A stretch of DNA of 64,000 bases from an uncultured Lachnospiraceae bacterium (GCA_958402795.1 CATXUX010000005.1:1-64000); one strand, 5' to 3'. Positions 15,130 to 24,360 are shown, counted from the stretch's first letter. Made by a program: numbers and translations. Notes: generated from the sequence alone by a model not told the origin.

Positions 15130-16017
15130 ATGGAATTGAAAATGGAACACATAAGTAAGCAATTCAAGGATAAGACCGCTGTTGATGACGTCAGCCTTAC
15201 TCTGACGACCGGCGTGTGGGGACTGCTGGGTGCAAACGGAGCGGGAAAGACCACCCTCATGCGTATGATCGCAGATATTATGACGCCGAGCAGCGGGAAT
15301 ATCTATTTTGATGGAACCGATATTCACAAGATGGGGAAAGACTACCGCAGTCTTTTCGGATTTTTGCCGCAGGATTTTGGATATTCCCGTGATTTTACCG
15401 TCAAAGATTATCTGGAATACATTGCCGCACTGAAAGAGGTACCGGTCCGTGAAACGGCTAAGAAGATTGACTATCTGCTGGATGTCCTGACTCTCTCTGA
15501 TGTGAAAAGAAAAAAGATTTCCAAGTTGTCCGGCGGGATGAAGCGCCGTGTGGGGATTGCGCAGGCTATGTTGAATGACCCGAAAATCCTTGTGATGGAC
15601 GAACCCACGGCCGGACTTGATCCGGGAGAGCGGGTACGGTTTCGGAATTTTATTTCCGAATTTTCCCATGACCGGATTGTGCTGATTTCTACCCATATCG
15701 TTTCTGACATTGAGTACATTGCAAACAAAAACGCGATTATGAAAGACGGGAAAATCATTGATGTGGGAACGACGGGGGAACTGGTAAAGCAAATGGAAGG
15801 CAAAGTCTGGAGCTGCGTGGTTCCGGCCAAGAAGATGATGGAATATGAAATGTCCCTTCGGATCATCAACCAGCGCGGCGAGACGGGCGGTCGGGTGTCT
15901 ATCCGCTACCTTGCAGAACATTCCGAAGTTGACGGATCTTCTCCGGCGGAACCCCGTCTGGAGGACCTGTATCTGTGGCTGTTCCCACAAGAAAATCTAG
16001 AAAGAGAGGGAAAGTAA
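15130..16017 (+). CDS. ABC transporter ATPase, BcrA/CcmA type (system 2)
   Basis: 295 residues. Walker A GANGAGKTT (about 33-41), signature LSGGMKRR, Walker B LVMDEPTAGLD, H-loop STHIVSD, followed by an ATPase C-terminal extension of about 80 residues usual in the drug/peptide exporter branch. It starts 17 bases after the kinase and is followed at once by the permease, so regulator, kinase and transporter look like one operon. Confidence 0.92.
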   Translation: MELKMEHISKQFKDKTAVDDVSLTLTTGVWGLLGANGAGKTTLMRMIADIMTPSSGNIYFDGTDIHKMGKDYRSLFGFLPQDFGYSRDFTVKDYLEYIAALKEVPVRETAKKIDYLLDVLTLSDVKRKKISKLSGGMKRRVGIAQAMLNDPKILVMDEPTAGLDPGERVRFRNFISEFSHDRIVLISTHIVSDIEYIANKNAIMKDGKIIDVGTTGELVKQMEGKVWSCVVPAKKMMEYEMSLRIINQRGETGGRVSIRYLAEHSEVDGSSPAEPRLEDLYLWLFPQENLEREGK

Positions 16018-16018
16018 T

Positions 16019-17260
16019 ATGCGTTTGTTTTGTTTGGAAGTAAAGCGTGTTCTGAAATCGCGCCGTACCCTGATCCTGCTTGCCATTGCCATGGTTATGT
16101 CTGTTTTGATGGCATATCTTCCGGTTGCTTTTGAAGGAATTAACCGTCCGAACCCGGATGGGAGTAAAACAGAGCTGAACGGCATAGTGGCAATCGAATT
16201 TAAGAGGGAACTGTATGCTGCTGTGAATGGTGAAGTCACGCCTGAAAAAGTGAGCGAAGCCTTGAAAACATATCAAAGTCTGGTAAATGAATACGGACCT
16301 GTGGAAGAGGATTCTTTCCCGCTGTCTGTTAATATTGAGCAGATTGTTCCTATCCGGCCTTTGCTGAAAGGCTTGCCGGAACTGTATGCCGACCCGCTGA
16401 CTGGAATTGGCGCTGACCTTATGGAGATTGATCCTGAAGACGTCGCTCAGAATTATTATGAGCGCTGCAAAATCCATCTGGCCGATGTTATGAAAAATGA
16501 ACAGCGCAATCACCCGGCAGCACAGCAGCAGGCCATGGAACAGTATGAAAAGGTGGACACACCGTTCCAGATTTATCCCGGACTTTCCAAGGATGCCTTT
16601 GATTATATTGAGTTTTATATCCTGATCCTGGCATTTTTATGTGTTGCCATAGCATCCCCCGTTTTTTCGGGCGAATACCAGACCGGAGCCGATCAGATCC
16701 TGCGCTGTACCAGGCATGGGCGCACCAGACTGGCAGCCACGAAAATAGCCGCCTCGTGTACAATTTTCATCATTTCCTTTGCGGTTGGAATGACGCTCCA
16801 TCTGCTGGTCTGCAACCTGTCTTTTGGAACAGACTGTCTGAAATCGTCCATACAAATGCTGTTTTCCATTATTAATCTGCCGAATATCAATTTGGGGCAG
16901 TTGCAGATCATTATTGTTCTTGCAGGCTTGCTATCCATTATGGCCTGTGTTAGCTTTACATTTTTCCTGTCCGCCAGGTGCAAGGACTCTTTGACGGCAC
17001 TGCTGATTTCGATTGCCGTAGTCCTGATACCGTTTTTCGCCTATGCAGCATTAGGCGTCAACTGGATTTCTGCGGTTCTGCCATCGGCGGGAATTGGTAT
17101 GCAGAATAACTTTCTGTGTCAGCTGATCAATTTCAATTACCTGCATATCGGGAACATAAGCTTTTGGACGCCGTATGTTATTCTGCTCACAGCGGTGGTT
17201 GAAATACCTGTTTTCCTGCTGCTGGCGGTTCGCTCTTACTGCAAACATCAGGCGGCATAA
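16019..17260 (+). CDS. ABC-2-like transporter permease (system 2)
   Basis: 413 residues. One helix near residues 18-38, a large soluble segment of about 150 residues, then five helices from about 198 to 408 (for example ILILAFLCVAIASPVFSG and FLLLAVRSY at the end). The ATG follows the ATPase stop by one base (GAGAGGGAAAGTAAT upstream). Expected to be the membrane partner of the 15130 ATPase in exporting or resisting an envelope-active compound. Confidence 0.88.
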   Translation: MRLFCLEVKRVLKSRRTLILLAIAMVMSVLMAYLPVAFEGINRPNPDGSKTELNGIVAIEFKRELYAAVNGEVTPEKVSEALKTYQSLVNEYGPVEEDSFPLSVNIEQIVPIRPLLKGLPELYADPLTGIGADLMEIDPEDVAQNYYERCKIHLADVMKNEQRNHPAAQQQAMEQYEKVDTPFQIYPGLSKDAFDYIEFYILILAFLCVAIASPVFSGEYQTGADQILRCTRHGRTRLAATKIAASCTIFIISFAVGMTLHLLVCNLSFGTDCLKSSIQMLFSIINLPNINLGQLQIIIVLAGLLSIMACVSFTFFLSARCKDSLTALLISIAVVLIPFFAYAALGVNWISAVLPSAGIGMQNNFLCQLINFNYLHIGNISFWTPYVILLTAVVEIPVFLLLAVRSYCKHQAA

Positions 17261-17276
17261 ATTTGAAATCCTTCCA

Positions 17277-17311
17277 CAGCAGCGTATGTACGGTTCTCGT
17301 ATACGCTGCTG
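17277..17311 (+). terminator. Hairpin at the end of the system 2 operon
   Basis: CAGCAGCGTAT (17277-17287) pairs with ATACGCTGCTG (17301-17311). The T run is poor, so termination is likely but not certain. Confidence 0.5.
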
Positions 17312-17368
17312 AAACCGTAGTATATAGGTGAAGCATTATGCCTTAGTATCTCTCACAATCTCACTTTT

Positions 17369-18181
17369 TTATTTGTTTTCTCTGCATTCGTTTAATATGT
17401 TCTCAAACTCATTTAAATAACTTGCAAACCTTTCATCGTCTCGCCCTTTAACACAAGTTTTTTTCCCTTTACATAAAAAGAAATATTCTGTATAACCATC
17501 TTTATCCATTATTCTACCCTTGGTGTAAGGTTTCGTAATTGTTCCTTTTAAATTTTCCGGGAATAGTACAAGTAATTGTGCCAGTTCTAATAAAGTAAAT
17601 TGTGTTGGATTAATATCCAATTCTTCTATTTTGCTATGAGATAAACATCTAAAATCGTTATCTTGAACTTTTTTACCACTCCAGGAGAGATGTCTTATGT
17701 TAGTACTTACTATCGGTTTAAACGATTCAATCTGCATTCTGGCTTCTACTCTATTGCCTATATCAAAATATTCCAAATTGCTGCATTTTTCTATTCCATC
17801 TAATGAGTGAAGTTTAGAAAAATCAGTAAGACTCAAACCTTTAAGTTTCTCATTATTTGTCATATCCCAAAGTTTGCTCGCTTTCTGATTATAAAAATAA
17901 CTAATATATTCAATATCGATTAACAAAGATAGGACTGACAAATCCGAAACCCCTTTATTTTTCCAAAATGTTATGGCTTTAAATTGCTTTCCATAAGTAT
18001 TCACAAAATACTCAAACGTATCTTGTTTTAATCCCGATATTATAATTGACTTTGAATCCGGGAAATCTCTAATAACGTCAATTTGTTCAAACGAGATTAC
18101 TCCACCATCTACTTCTTTTTGAACTAAATTAATATCATACATGTCAAAAGATGATGAATCAAAATTATCTATAGTTATCAT
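17369..18181 (-). CDS. Leucine-rich-repeat-like hypothetical protein
   Basis: 270 residues on the minus strand, AT-rich and unlike the flanking transporter genes in base composition. The middle (about residues 110-205) shows irregular leucine-rich units: L-K-G-L-S-L-T-D-F-S-K-L, CSNLEYFDIGN, IEELDINPTQFTLLELAQLL. No signal peptide. Its ATG overlaps the stop of a 46-residue ORF (ATGA), so the two are coupled. Proteins of this kind are frequent among immunity partners in polymorphic-toxin loci, but the function is not shown here. Confidence 0.7.
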   Translation of the reverse strand: MITIDNFDSSSFDMYDINLVQKEVDGGVISFEQIDVIRDFPDSKSIIISGLKQDTFEYFVNTYGKQFKAITFWKNKGVSDLSVLSLLIDIEYISYFYNQKASKLWDMTNNEKLKGLSLTDFSKLHSLDGIEKCSNLEYFDIGNRVEARMQIESFKPIVSTNIRHLSWSGKKVQDNDFRCLSHSKIEELDINPTQFTLLELAQLLVLFPENLKGTITKPYTKGRIMDKDGYTEYFFLCKGKKTCVKGRDDERFASYLNEFENILNECRENK

Positions 18182-18318
18182 GTCGCTCTCCCTACAAATC
18201 CCGATTGAATTTCATGTTCCCTGCCGAATTTTATGTCTGCCAAATTCGATGTAATCGCAATATGCTTCAATAATAGTGCCGCATCTTTTCCATCAAAAAT
18301 TATTTGCTCTTTCGTCAT
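18178..18318 (-). CDS. 46-aa ORF coupled to the LRR-like gene
   Basis: Minus strand, starting MTKEQIIFDGKDAALLLKH and ending F-V-G-R-A-T. GGAG lies about 9 bases before the ATG and the stop overlaps the next start, which supports translation. It might be a real small protein or the trimmed end of a larger gene. No family recognised. Confidence 0.5.
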   Translation of the reverse strand: MTKEQIIFDGKDAALLLKHIAITSNLADIKFGREHEIQSGFVGRAT

Positions 18319-18511
18319 GCATTAGGCTCCCTTCTAAAAATCTACACAATACATTATCTTTTCCTGCTTTTATAGTAAGCTCCCGATTCCCGTTATCGTT
18401 TCCTACGTATCACCTGCAAGAACTAATTCTTCTTTCTCATTATTTTTCGCAATTTCTGTATCATCGTGCAGAGCGACACGGCCCCATGCTATGTCAGGCA
18501 TTAACTCAAAC

Positions 18512-18790
18512 TTACTGCTTTCTAATCTTCCATTCATCATCTTGAGTTTTTCTTTCTGCATAGTAACCGCAAGGCATATCCTTTAGAATACCAACAGAGT
18601 TATCTAAGTCAAACACTTCTTTTAAGGATACTAACTTTGCTTCATCTATTCCATGCGTTTTTCCACATAGAAATTGCCACATTCCATCCTGTTCATCATG
18701 TGAAACATACAAAATAGGATCTCCATTATCTATTATATGACAGCAGATAATTGTAGCTGTATTTGGTGCATCATAAAACGGAAATTTCAT
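18512..18790 (-). CDS. Small conserved hypothetical protein, DUF2185/Imm33-like pattern
   Basis: 92 residues from the ATG at 18790 (GAGGATTTGAC before it); the longer frame to 19072 lacks a ribosome site. Seen: A-T-I-I-C-C-H-I-I-D-N-G-D-P, ILYVSHDEQDGMWQFLCG and K-L-V-S-L-K-E-V-F-D-L-D. This layout (Cys, then a strand with an acidic pair, then W-x-F-x-C/S-G) recalls DUF2185 immunity-type proteins. The assignment is tentative. Confidence 0.55.
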   Translation of the reverse strand: MKFPFYDAPNTATIICCHIIDNGDPILYVSHDEQDGMWQFLCGKTHGIDEAKLVSLKEVFDLDNSVGILKDMPCGYYAERKTQDDEWKIRKQ

Positions 18791-19118
18791 GTCAAATCCT
18801 CTTCTCGAATCTCGATTTTTTGTTTTCATTTTAACACAATTCCGAGAACATGGAAACAGGGAGATTTCCGGACTGATTTCCGGCCATATGGATTTGCAGA
18901 CAGATTCAGTTGAGATACTGTGATTTTGTGTTAAAATAGAATATACTCTATCCTCAAAATGAGTGCGGGAACCGGAACATATAACCGCATTTCCTCTTTT
19001 ATGGGAAAGGTAGATTGGGGTGCAATGAAAAAGTGTTGCAGGTGGAGTAATCCAATAATAGGTATAGGGCAAAGTGAGGGTATTACGATTTCACATAGTA
19101 TAACGAAGGAGATCATTT
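18791..19118. other. Intergenic region between divergent genes
   Basis: No gene supported. It should hold the divergent promoters of the 18790 (minus) and 19119 (plus) genes; ACGAAGGAG directly before 19119 is the ribosome site of the latter. A 41-codon frame at 19001 lacks a ribosome site. Confidence 0.5.
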
Positions 19119-19619
19119 ATGGATAAGGATGTAAAAAATACGATTTTAAATATACTTGAAACACAATTAGATGAAGTGCTACAAATGAATGGATTTAAAA
19201 GAAGAAGTAATTCCTTAATATATTCTCGGAAGAGCGAAGGAAGCACTCAAAAAATAGAAATTATATATTTTTTGCATCCCTCATATTATAACAATGCATT
19301 AGCACATATATACCCACAATTGTCAGTATATTATCCGGATATCCAAGATTTAGCAAAAGAAATTTTGGGCGACACAATTATAACATCAGGACTAAAGAAT
19401 CAAATATTACGACAGCCAATTCAAGTTTATCATGATTCTGAGGATTGGGTATTGTATGATGAAAATAATAAAGCAATAGGAGAAAAGATAAAAGATTTTA
19501 AAGAAGGGTATGAAATCGTAAAAAAAAGATTTGGTAAAAAAGGTTCTAGACGACAATATGGCGCATTATTTACTTATTTTGAAGAAAAAATAGCGATGGT
19601 GGAGTCTGACAAAATTTGA
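19119..19619 (+). CDS. DUF4304-like hypothetical protein
   Basis: 166 residues, no signal or membrane segment. The start (an N-terminal helix, then M-N-G-F-K-R-R-S-N-S-L-I-Y-S-R) fits the beginning of DUF4304 proteins, where a G-F-K-K-x-x-x-x-F motif opens the domain; the rest is a mixed alpha/beta chain ending in a helix. DUF4304 members are of unknown function and are often found near toxin-immunity genes. The AT-rich composition matches the neighbours at 17369-18790. Confidence 0.55.
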   Translation: MDKDVKNTILNILETQLDEVLQMNGFKRRSNSLIYSRKSEGSTQKIEIIYFLHPSYYNNALAHIYPQLSVYYPDIQDLAKEILGDTIITSGLKNQILRQPIQVYHDSEDWVLYDENNKAIGEKIKDFKEGYEIVKKRFGKKGSRRQYGALFTYFEEKIAMVESDKI

Positions 19620-19628
19620 GGTGAGAGA

Positions 19629-20303
19629 ATGCAGTATAAAATCTTAATTGTGGATGATGACAGAGAGATGCTCAAAATGCTCAGGAGTTTTTTTGAACTG
19701 AAAAAATATTGCGTATTTACAGCAGAAGATGGGATGGAAGCAATGAAGATGTTAGCGTCAGATCCGGACATCATATTATTGGATGTAAATATGCCGCAGC
19801 TTGACGGAATAGAAGTCTGCCGCAGGATCAGGGACAAAGTATCCTGCCCGATTTTGTTTCTGACGGCAAGGGTGGAGGAACAGGACAGAGTGAATGGACT
19901 GCTGTCCGGCGGCGATGACTATATTTTAAAACCATTTAGTTTAAAAGAGCTGGAAGCAAGGATTACCGCACATTTAAAGCGGGAAGAACGTCATAAAACA
20001 AAATCAGAATATCGCTTTCAGGGAGAACTTCTGATTGATTATACGGCTAAAACGGTGCAGATCAATGGAAATAATCTGGAATTGACGAAGCTGGAGTATG
20101 GAATTATTGAATTTTTATCTATGAATCCGGGGTTTGTTTTTGATAAGGAAAGAATCTATGAAAAAGTCTGCGGATTTGATGGAGAGGGAGACAGCCGGGT
20201 GATTACAGAACTGATACGGAGAATCCGAAAGAAAATGAGCCTGCAGACAAAGAAAGAGTATATCGAAACGGTATGGGGGATGGGATATCGATGGAAAAAA
20301 TAA
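19629..20303 (+). CDS. OmpR-family response regulator (system 3)
   Basis: 224 residues. Acidic pair D9-D10-D11, phosphoacceptor D52 in IILLDVNMPQLDG, Thr/Ala in F-L-T-A-R, Lys in YILKPFSL. DNA-binding domain with LTKLEYGIIEFL and the end YIETVWGMGYRWKK. GAGGTGAGAG precedes the ATG. It overlaps the kinase gene by 13 bases. Confidence 0.93.
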   Translation: MQYKILIVDDDREMLKMLRSFFELKKYCVFTAEDGMEAMKMLASDPDIILLDVNMPQLDGIEVCRRIRDKVSCPILFLTARVEEQDRVNGLLSGGDDYILKPFSLKELEARITAHLKREERHKTKSEYRFQGELLIDYTAKTVQINGNNLELTKLEYGIIEFLSMNPGFVFDKERIYEKVCGFDGEGDSRVITELIRRIRKKMSLQTKKEYIETVWGMGYRWKK

Positions 20304-21472
20304 GAAATCTTTCCATTAGAAAAACGATCCTTTTGTATTTGGCGGTTGGTTTGATCTGCAGTTTTCTTTTATCGACTGTGATCGTGAAAATTGCCACTTA
20401 TACACAGGAACAGATCTGGTGGAACTATGCGGACCAGGATAAATATTTTGAAGCGGTGAACGAGGAAGAAAGAGGGTATAGAGCAGAGATTCCCAGACCT
20501 TCTTCTTCGGATATGAGTAGCGCGGACCGCAGTATCTCTGAACTTTGTGATTTTTTGCAGACATATACTGTTTTGATTTTGTCTTTTACAGCATCCGGCG
20601 CATCTGTTTTTCTATTTTATAAGCATAAGCTGAAACCGCCGATCGAAGAGTTGGAACAGGCATCCGGACGAATCGCAGGAAACGATCTGGATTTTCATAT
20701 CACGTATGAAAACCAGGATGAAATGGGGCGTCTGTGCGGGGAATTTGAACGGATGCGGGGACAGCTTGCACAGAATAACAAAGAATTATGGCGAATGGTC
20801 GAGGAGGAGAGAGTCCTCCGGGCGGCAATCGCGCACGATATCCGCTCGCCTTTATCTGTTCTGAAAGGTTATCAGGAGATGCTGATGGATTATCTCCCGG
20901 ATGGAACCGTCGATACAGAGACGGCAATGGGAATGCTGGAGGAAAGCCGGAAGCAGATTGAGCGCATGGACCATTTTGTGGAGACCATGCGGAAGATGAG
21001 CAGTCTGGAGCAAAGGACATTAGTAAGCCGTCCGATCACAGCAGAAGAAATAAAAGCAGATATTATGGCAGAACTTGTGGTACTGGAAGCAGAGAAGGAA
21101 AAGCAGGTCATCATGAAGGTGCAGGAGACAACAGATCGTTTTCAGGGAGATAAGGAAGTGGTACTTGAAGTGACGGAAAATCTGTTGTCCAATGCGCTTC
21201 GGTATGCGAAAAAGCAGATAACAATAAATGTCAGCGTAACGCGACAAGAACTGATGATCTGCGTGGAGGACGATGGAAGAGGTTTTGACAGCGATATGGA
21301 GACAGTTACAAAAGCATTTTATCAGCAGAATGTAAAAGACAGCCTGAATCATTCGGGAATGGGAATGTATATCAGCAGACTATATTGTGAGAAACATGGA
21401 GGCCGCCTTGTGTTAGAAAACAAGGCGGCGGGCGGGACTTCAGTGACAGCTGTATTTCGCCGGATCGCGTAA
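20291..21472 (+). CDS. Sensor histidine kinase with HAMP domain (system 3)
   Basis: About 393 residues from ATG 20291, inside the regulator's end. Helix 1 near 13-35, an external loop of about 55 residues, helix 2 near 92-110, then a HAMP-type linker (P-P-I-E-E-L to M-R-G-Q-L). Phosphoacceptor H182 in A-I-A-H-D-I-R-S-P-L-S-V-L; N box L-L-S-N-A-L-R-Y; G boxes D-D-G-R-G-F and G-M-G-M-Y-I-S. Likely signals to the 19629 regulator to control the ABC genes at 21567-24182. Confidence 0.92.
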   Translation: MEKIRNLSIRKTILLYLAVGLICSFLLSTVIVKIATYTQEQIWWNYADQDKYFEAVNEEERGYRAEIPRPSSSDMSSADRSISELCDFLQTYTVLILSFTASGASVFLFYKHKLKPPIEELEQASGRIAGNDLDFHITYENQDEMGRLCGEFERMRGQLAQNNKELWRMVEEERVLRAAIAHDIRSPLSVLKGYQEMLMDYLPDGTVDTETAMGMLEESRKQIERMDHFVETMRKMSSLEQRTLVSRPITAEEIKADIMAELVVLEAEKEKQVIMKVQETTDRFQGDKEVVLEVTENLLSNALRYAKKQITINVSVTRQELMICVEDDGRGFDSDMETVTKAFYQQNVKDSLNHSGMGMYISRLYCEKHGGRLVLENKAAGGTSVTAVFRRIA

Positions 21473-21566
21473 GCGGTCCGGCAATTTTTTCCCCTTTTTT
21501 GGTGTTGTCTTTTTGTTGTGATTTAAGATTTACAATAAACACATCAAAAGGAAAGAGGTGACGGCT

Positions 21567-22631
21567 ATGAGTGTCATTATGAGAAGAGAAATCAAAAACT
21601 TTCTGAAGAGACCATTGTTTTGGCTTGGTGTGCTGATTGTGGTTTTGGGTGTGTTCCAGGATGTCAGACCTTATCTTGGGATTTCTTATGTATCCTCTGA
21701 TCAAGATCTGTCCTTAAATACACCGTCATCAATCACTGATGCCGATATTACAGACGGATACGTTCCCACAAAGGATGAAGACAGACGGAAAATATGGGAG
21801 GAAGAAGTACGGGGGAACCTTGTATCCGAGTTTGAAATGAGCCGGGAAGAGGCAGAAGCTGTAATAGAGGAAATGAAAGGAATGGATATTCAGGAAGCCT
21901 GTGAGCATCTGGAAACAACGTATCACTATTACAGCGCGATTTATGCCTATGAGGATACGGCGTTCCATCAGGGAACAGCGGAAGAGATCAATTCCTATAT
22001 TGAGGATAAATTGGAATCACATCGCTTTTCGTACTATTTTTCCAGAAAATTTGCAGATTTTTCAGGACTTTACATGGGATTTTTTGCAACGGTCATGCTT
22101 GCGGCTCTGTTCTGGCAGGATACCAGAAAAAATACGTATGAGTTATTACATACAAAGCCGATTCGGGCGGGACAGTATGTGCTTGGAAAAGCAGCAGGAG
22201 GCTTTTGTGTCTGCCTGATCGTGCTGGCAATTTTAAATCTCATATTCTGGGCGGCCTGCTGTATCTTCACAAAGGACAGCGGTTTTGAGGTGAATCTGAT
22301 GGATTTCCTTGCGGCGACTGCGCTTTACATTTTGCCGAATATGCTGATGATTGTATGTGTATATAGTTTGATTTCCCTGTTGTTTAAAAATCCGTTGCCC
22401 GCAGTACCGCTCCTGATCTTATATATGGTGTATTCCAATACAGGCAGTAGAAATGCGGAAGGGGTGTATGGTTATTACGGAAGGCCGCTGGCTATCATGG
22501 TGCGGTTCCCCGGCCGGTTTTTTGATACTGCGGAGCCGCCGATGGTATTGCTGAATCAAAGTTTTCTGATACTGGCGTCTGCCGCGATTCTTCTGATCTG
22601 TACGTTGCTGTGGAAAAGGAGGCGGATGTGA
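21567..22631 (+). CDS. ABC transporter permease (system 3, first)
   Basis: 354 residues; ATG 21567 after GAAAGAGGTGACGGCT. One N-terminal helix (LFWLGVLIVVLGVF), an external domain of about 125 residues rich in acidic residues, then about five helices (SGLYMGFFATVMLAALFW and following) ending in a basic K-R-R-R-M. Overlaps the next permease start by one base. It and 22631 probably form a heterodimer driven by the 23307 ATPase. Confidence 0.85.
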   Translation: MSVIMRREIKNFLKRPLFWLGVLIVVLGVFQDVRPYLGISYVSSDQDLSLNTPSSITDADITDGYVPTKDEDRRKIWEEEVRGNLVSEFEMSREEAEAVIEEMKGMDIQEACEHLETTYHYYSAIYAYEDTAFHQGTAEEINSYIEDKLESHRFSYYFSRKFADFSGLYMGFFATVMLAALFWQDTRKNTYELLHTKPIRAGQYVLGKAAGGFCVCLIVLAILNLIFWAACCIFTKDSGFEVNLMDFLAATALYILPNMLMIVCVYSLISLLFKNPLPAVPLLILYMVYSNTGSRNAEGVYGYYGRPLAIMVRFPGRFFDTAEPPMVLLNQSFLILASAAILLICTLLWKRRRM

Positions 22632-23302
22632 TGGGAAAAGAAATAAAAATCTGTTTGCCCCTCTATAAAATGGCATATTCTGTTTTTTTCGTTGTCATCT
22701 TATGCATCGTTCGGGGCGTGATTTATACGAATGAAGTGGGAATTGCGCTGGAGGCGCCTCTGGCATTGCTTGCGGCAGTGTTCTGTGCAGATACTTATGT
22801 ACAGGAAGTGTCCGGCAAAAGATCGGAGATTGAGCGCCTGTATCCCGTAAAGAACAGAACACGTTCCATATGGAAAAGGATGCTGGCACAGGAAGAGTAT
22901 CTGTTCCTTCTTGCGGCGGCAGGTTATGGAATCTATTGTGTCATTCAAAGACCGCTTCCTCTTTATGGGATGCAGATCGTAATAAAAGACGAGATAAATA
23001 TGTTTTTGGTGTATCTGGCGGCCATTGCCATTACCCTTATTTTCTGGGGAACTTTATCCCATATCCTGTCCTGCCTGTTCCGTAATATGTGGGCAGGGAC
23101 CGGCTGTTGCCTGCTTCTGTGGATCATAACAAATTCAACGGTTGGAGACCGGCTGTTGGGAAAATGGAATGTATTCTCTTATACATTCAGAAATATAGAA
23201 GATAATGGGGATTTGAGTTGGATATGTGGGAAAATGATCTGTGTGCTTTTGATTTTTATCATGGGCGTCATGCTGCCTGAAATAATAAAGAAAAGAGGAT
23301 AA
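22631..23302 (+). CDS. ABC transporter permease-like membrane protein (system 3, second)
   Basis: 223 residues, hydrophobic throughout with about six helices (for example YSVFFVVILCIVRGVIY and MICVLLIFIMGVMLPEII). Start ATG 22631 overlaps the upstream stop (TGATG). A cytoplasmic Q-E-V-S-G-K-R-S-E-I-E-R-L-Y-P segment after helix 2 fits the contact with an ABC ATPase. No closer family recognised. Confidence 0.8.
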   Translation: MGKEIKICLPLYKMAYSVFFVVILCIVRGVIYTNEVGIALEAPLALLAAVFCADTYVQEVSGKRSEIERLYPVKNRTRSIWKRMLAQEEYLFLLAAAGYGIYCVIQRPLPLYGMQIVIKDEINMFLVYLAAIAITLIFWGTLSHILSCLFRNMWAGTGCCLLLWIITNSTVGDRLLGKWNVFSYTFRNIEDNGDLSWICGKMICVLLIFIMGVMLPEIIKKRG

Positions 23303-23306
23303 GGAT

Positions 23307-24182
23307 ATGAGTATTAAGATAAATGACTTGACAGTAACTTTTAAAAACGGAGTGACGGCAATCGATCATGCGGATCTGGAAATTCCGAAAGGGTTGTTCG
23401 GATTATTGGGAGAAAATGGTGCCGGAAAAACTACATTAATGCGGGTACTGACAACGGTATTAAAACCTGCGGGCGGAACTGTTGCGCTGGATGGGATGTT
23501 ATACAGTGAGGAGAATTATGAGAAAATCCAGAGGAAGATCGGATATCTTCCCCAGGAGATTGAACTTTATCCGAACCTGACTGTGCAGGAATGTCTGGAA
23601 TATATGGGAGATCTGGCCGGTGTGCCGAAAAAAGAGTGTAAAGAGCGTATCCGGTATTATCTGGAAAAGACCAGTCTTATAGAACATCGCAGGAAGAAGA
23701 TGCGTCAGCTTTCCGGCGGAATGAAACGAAGAGTCGGACTGATACAGGCTCTTTTGAACGAACCGGAATTTTTGATCGTAGATGAACCCACCACAGGCTT
23801 AGACCCGGAGGAACGGATCCGCATCCGTAATCTGCTGGTGGATTTTTCAGAAGGCCGTACCATCCTGTTTTCTACACATGTTGTGGAGGATCTGGTAGCG
23901 ACCTGCAATCAGCTTGCGGTAATGAAAAAAGGAACCTTCCTTTATGTGGGGTCCATGCAGGAATTGATCCATGCGGCAAAAGGGCATATCTGGGTCTGCA
24001 GGGTTACAGATGAAAAACAGGCAAGAGAAATAGAAAAGAACTATCATGTTTCTTCCAAGCAGTATGTGGATGGAGAACTACAGATAAAACTGATCAGCAG
24101 GGAAAGACCGGATATTGACTCTACTCCGGTATCCGCAACACTGGAGGATGCCTATATCTATATCACAAATACCACTATGTAG
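23307..24182 (+). CDS. ABC transporter ATPase (system 3)
   Basis: 291 residues. Walker A GENGAGKTT (about 35-43), signature LSGGMKRR, Walker B LIVDEPTTGLDPEE, H-loop STHVVED, and a C-terminal extension typical of BcrA/YtrB-like exporters. Follows the second permease by 4 bases with AAGAAAAGAGGATAAGG as ribosome site. It energises the pair of permeases upstream. Confidence 0.93.
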   Translation: MSIKINDLTVTFKNGVTAIDHADLEIPKGLFGLLGENGAGKTTLMRVLTTVLKPAGGTVALDGMLYSEENYEKIQRKIGYLPQEIELYPNLTVQECLEYMGDLAGVPKKECKERIRYYLEKTSLIEHRRKKMRQLSGGMKRRVGLIQALLNEPEFLIVDEPTTGLDPEERIRIRNLLVDFSEGRTILFSTHVVEDLVATCNQLAVMKKGTFLYVGSMQELIHAAKGHIWVCRVTDEKQAREIEKNYHVSSKQYVDGELQIKLISRERPDIDSTPVSATLEDAYIYITNTTM

Positions 24183-24184
24183 GT

Positions 24185-24340
24185 ATGGAGGAAACCCACG
24201 GCCTTTATATTTATGAAAGCGATGATGTGGACTCTGGCGAATTTACATATTTCTGTATGGCTCCGGACACGATGGAAACCACATGGCATATTGAGAAGAA
24301 ACACGTGATTTCAAGTCGGTGGGGATTGGAACGGTTCTAA
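24185..24340 (+). CDS. 51-aa ORF, probably a gene fragment
   Basis: ATG 24185 directly after the ATPase stop gives M-E-E-T-H-G-L-Y-I-Y-E-S-D-D-V-D-S-G-E-F then T-Y-F-C-M-A-P-D-T-M-E-T-T-W-H-I-E. Composition is clearly coding, but the last codons fall inside the terminator stem, so the natural 3' part is probably lost. I do not recognise the family. Confidence 0.35.
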   Translation: MEETHGLYIYESDDVDSGEFTYFCMAPDTMETTWHIEKKHVISSRWGLERF

Positions 24341-24356
24341 TCCCCACCGGTTTTTT
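24318..24356 (+). terminator. Rho-independent terminator of the system 3 operon
   Basis: CGGTGGGGATT (24318-24328) with AATCCCCACCG (24339-24349), then six T. Confidence 0.9.
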
Positions 24357-24360
24357 ATGT

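Noticed and set aside
13333..17260. Complete glycopeptide-resistance (van) cluster
   Set aside because: Only VanR/VanS-like proteins are present; no ligase, dehydrogenase or dipeptidase genes.
19001..19126. 41-codon plus-strand frame overlapping the DUF4304-like start
   Set aside because: No ribosome site and no recognisable pattern; it crosses the promoter and SD region of the next gene.
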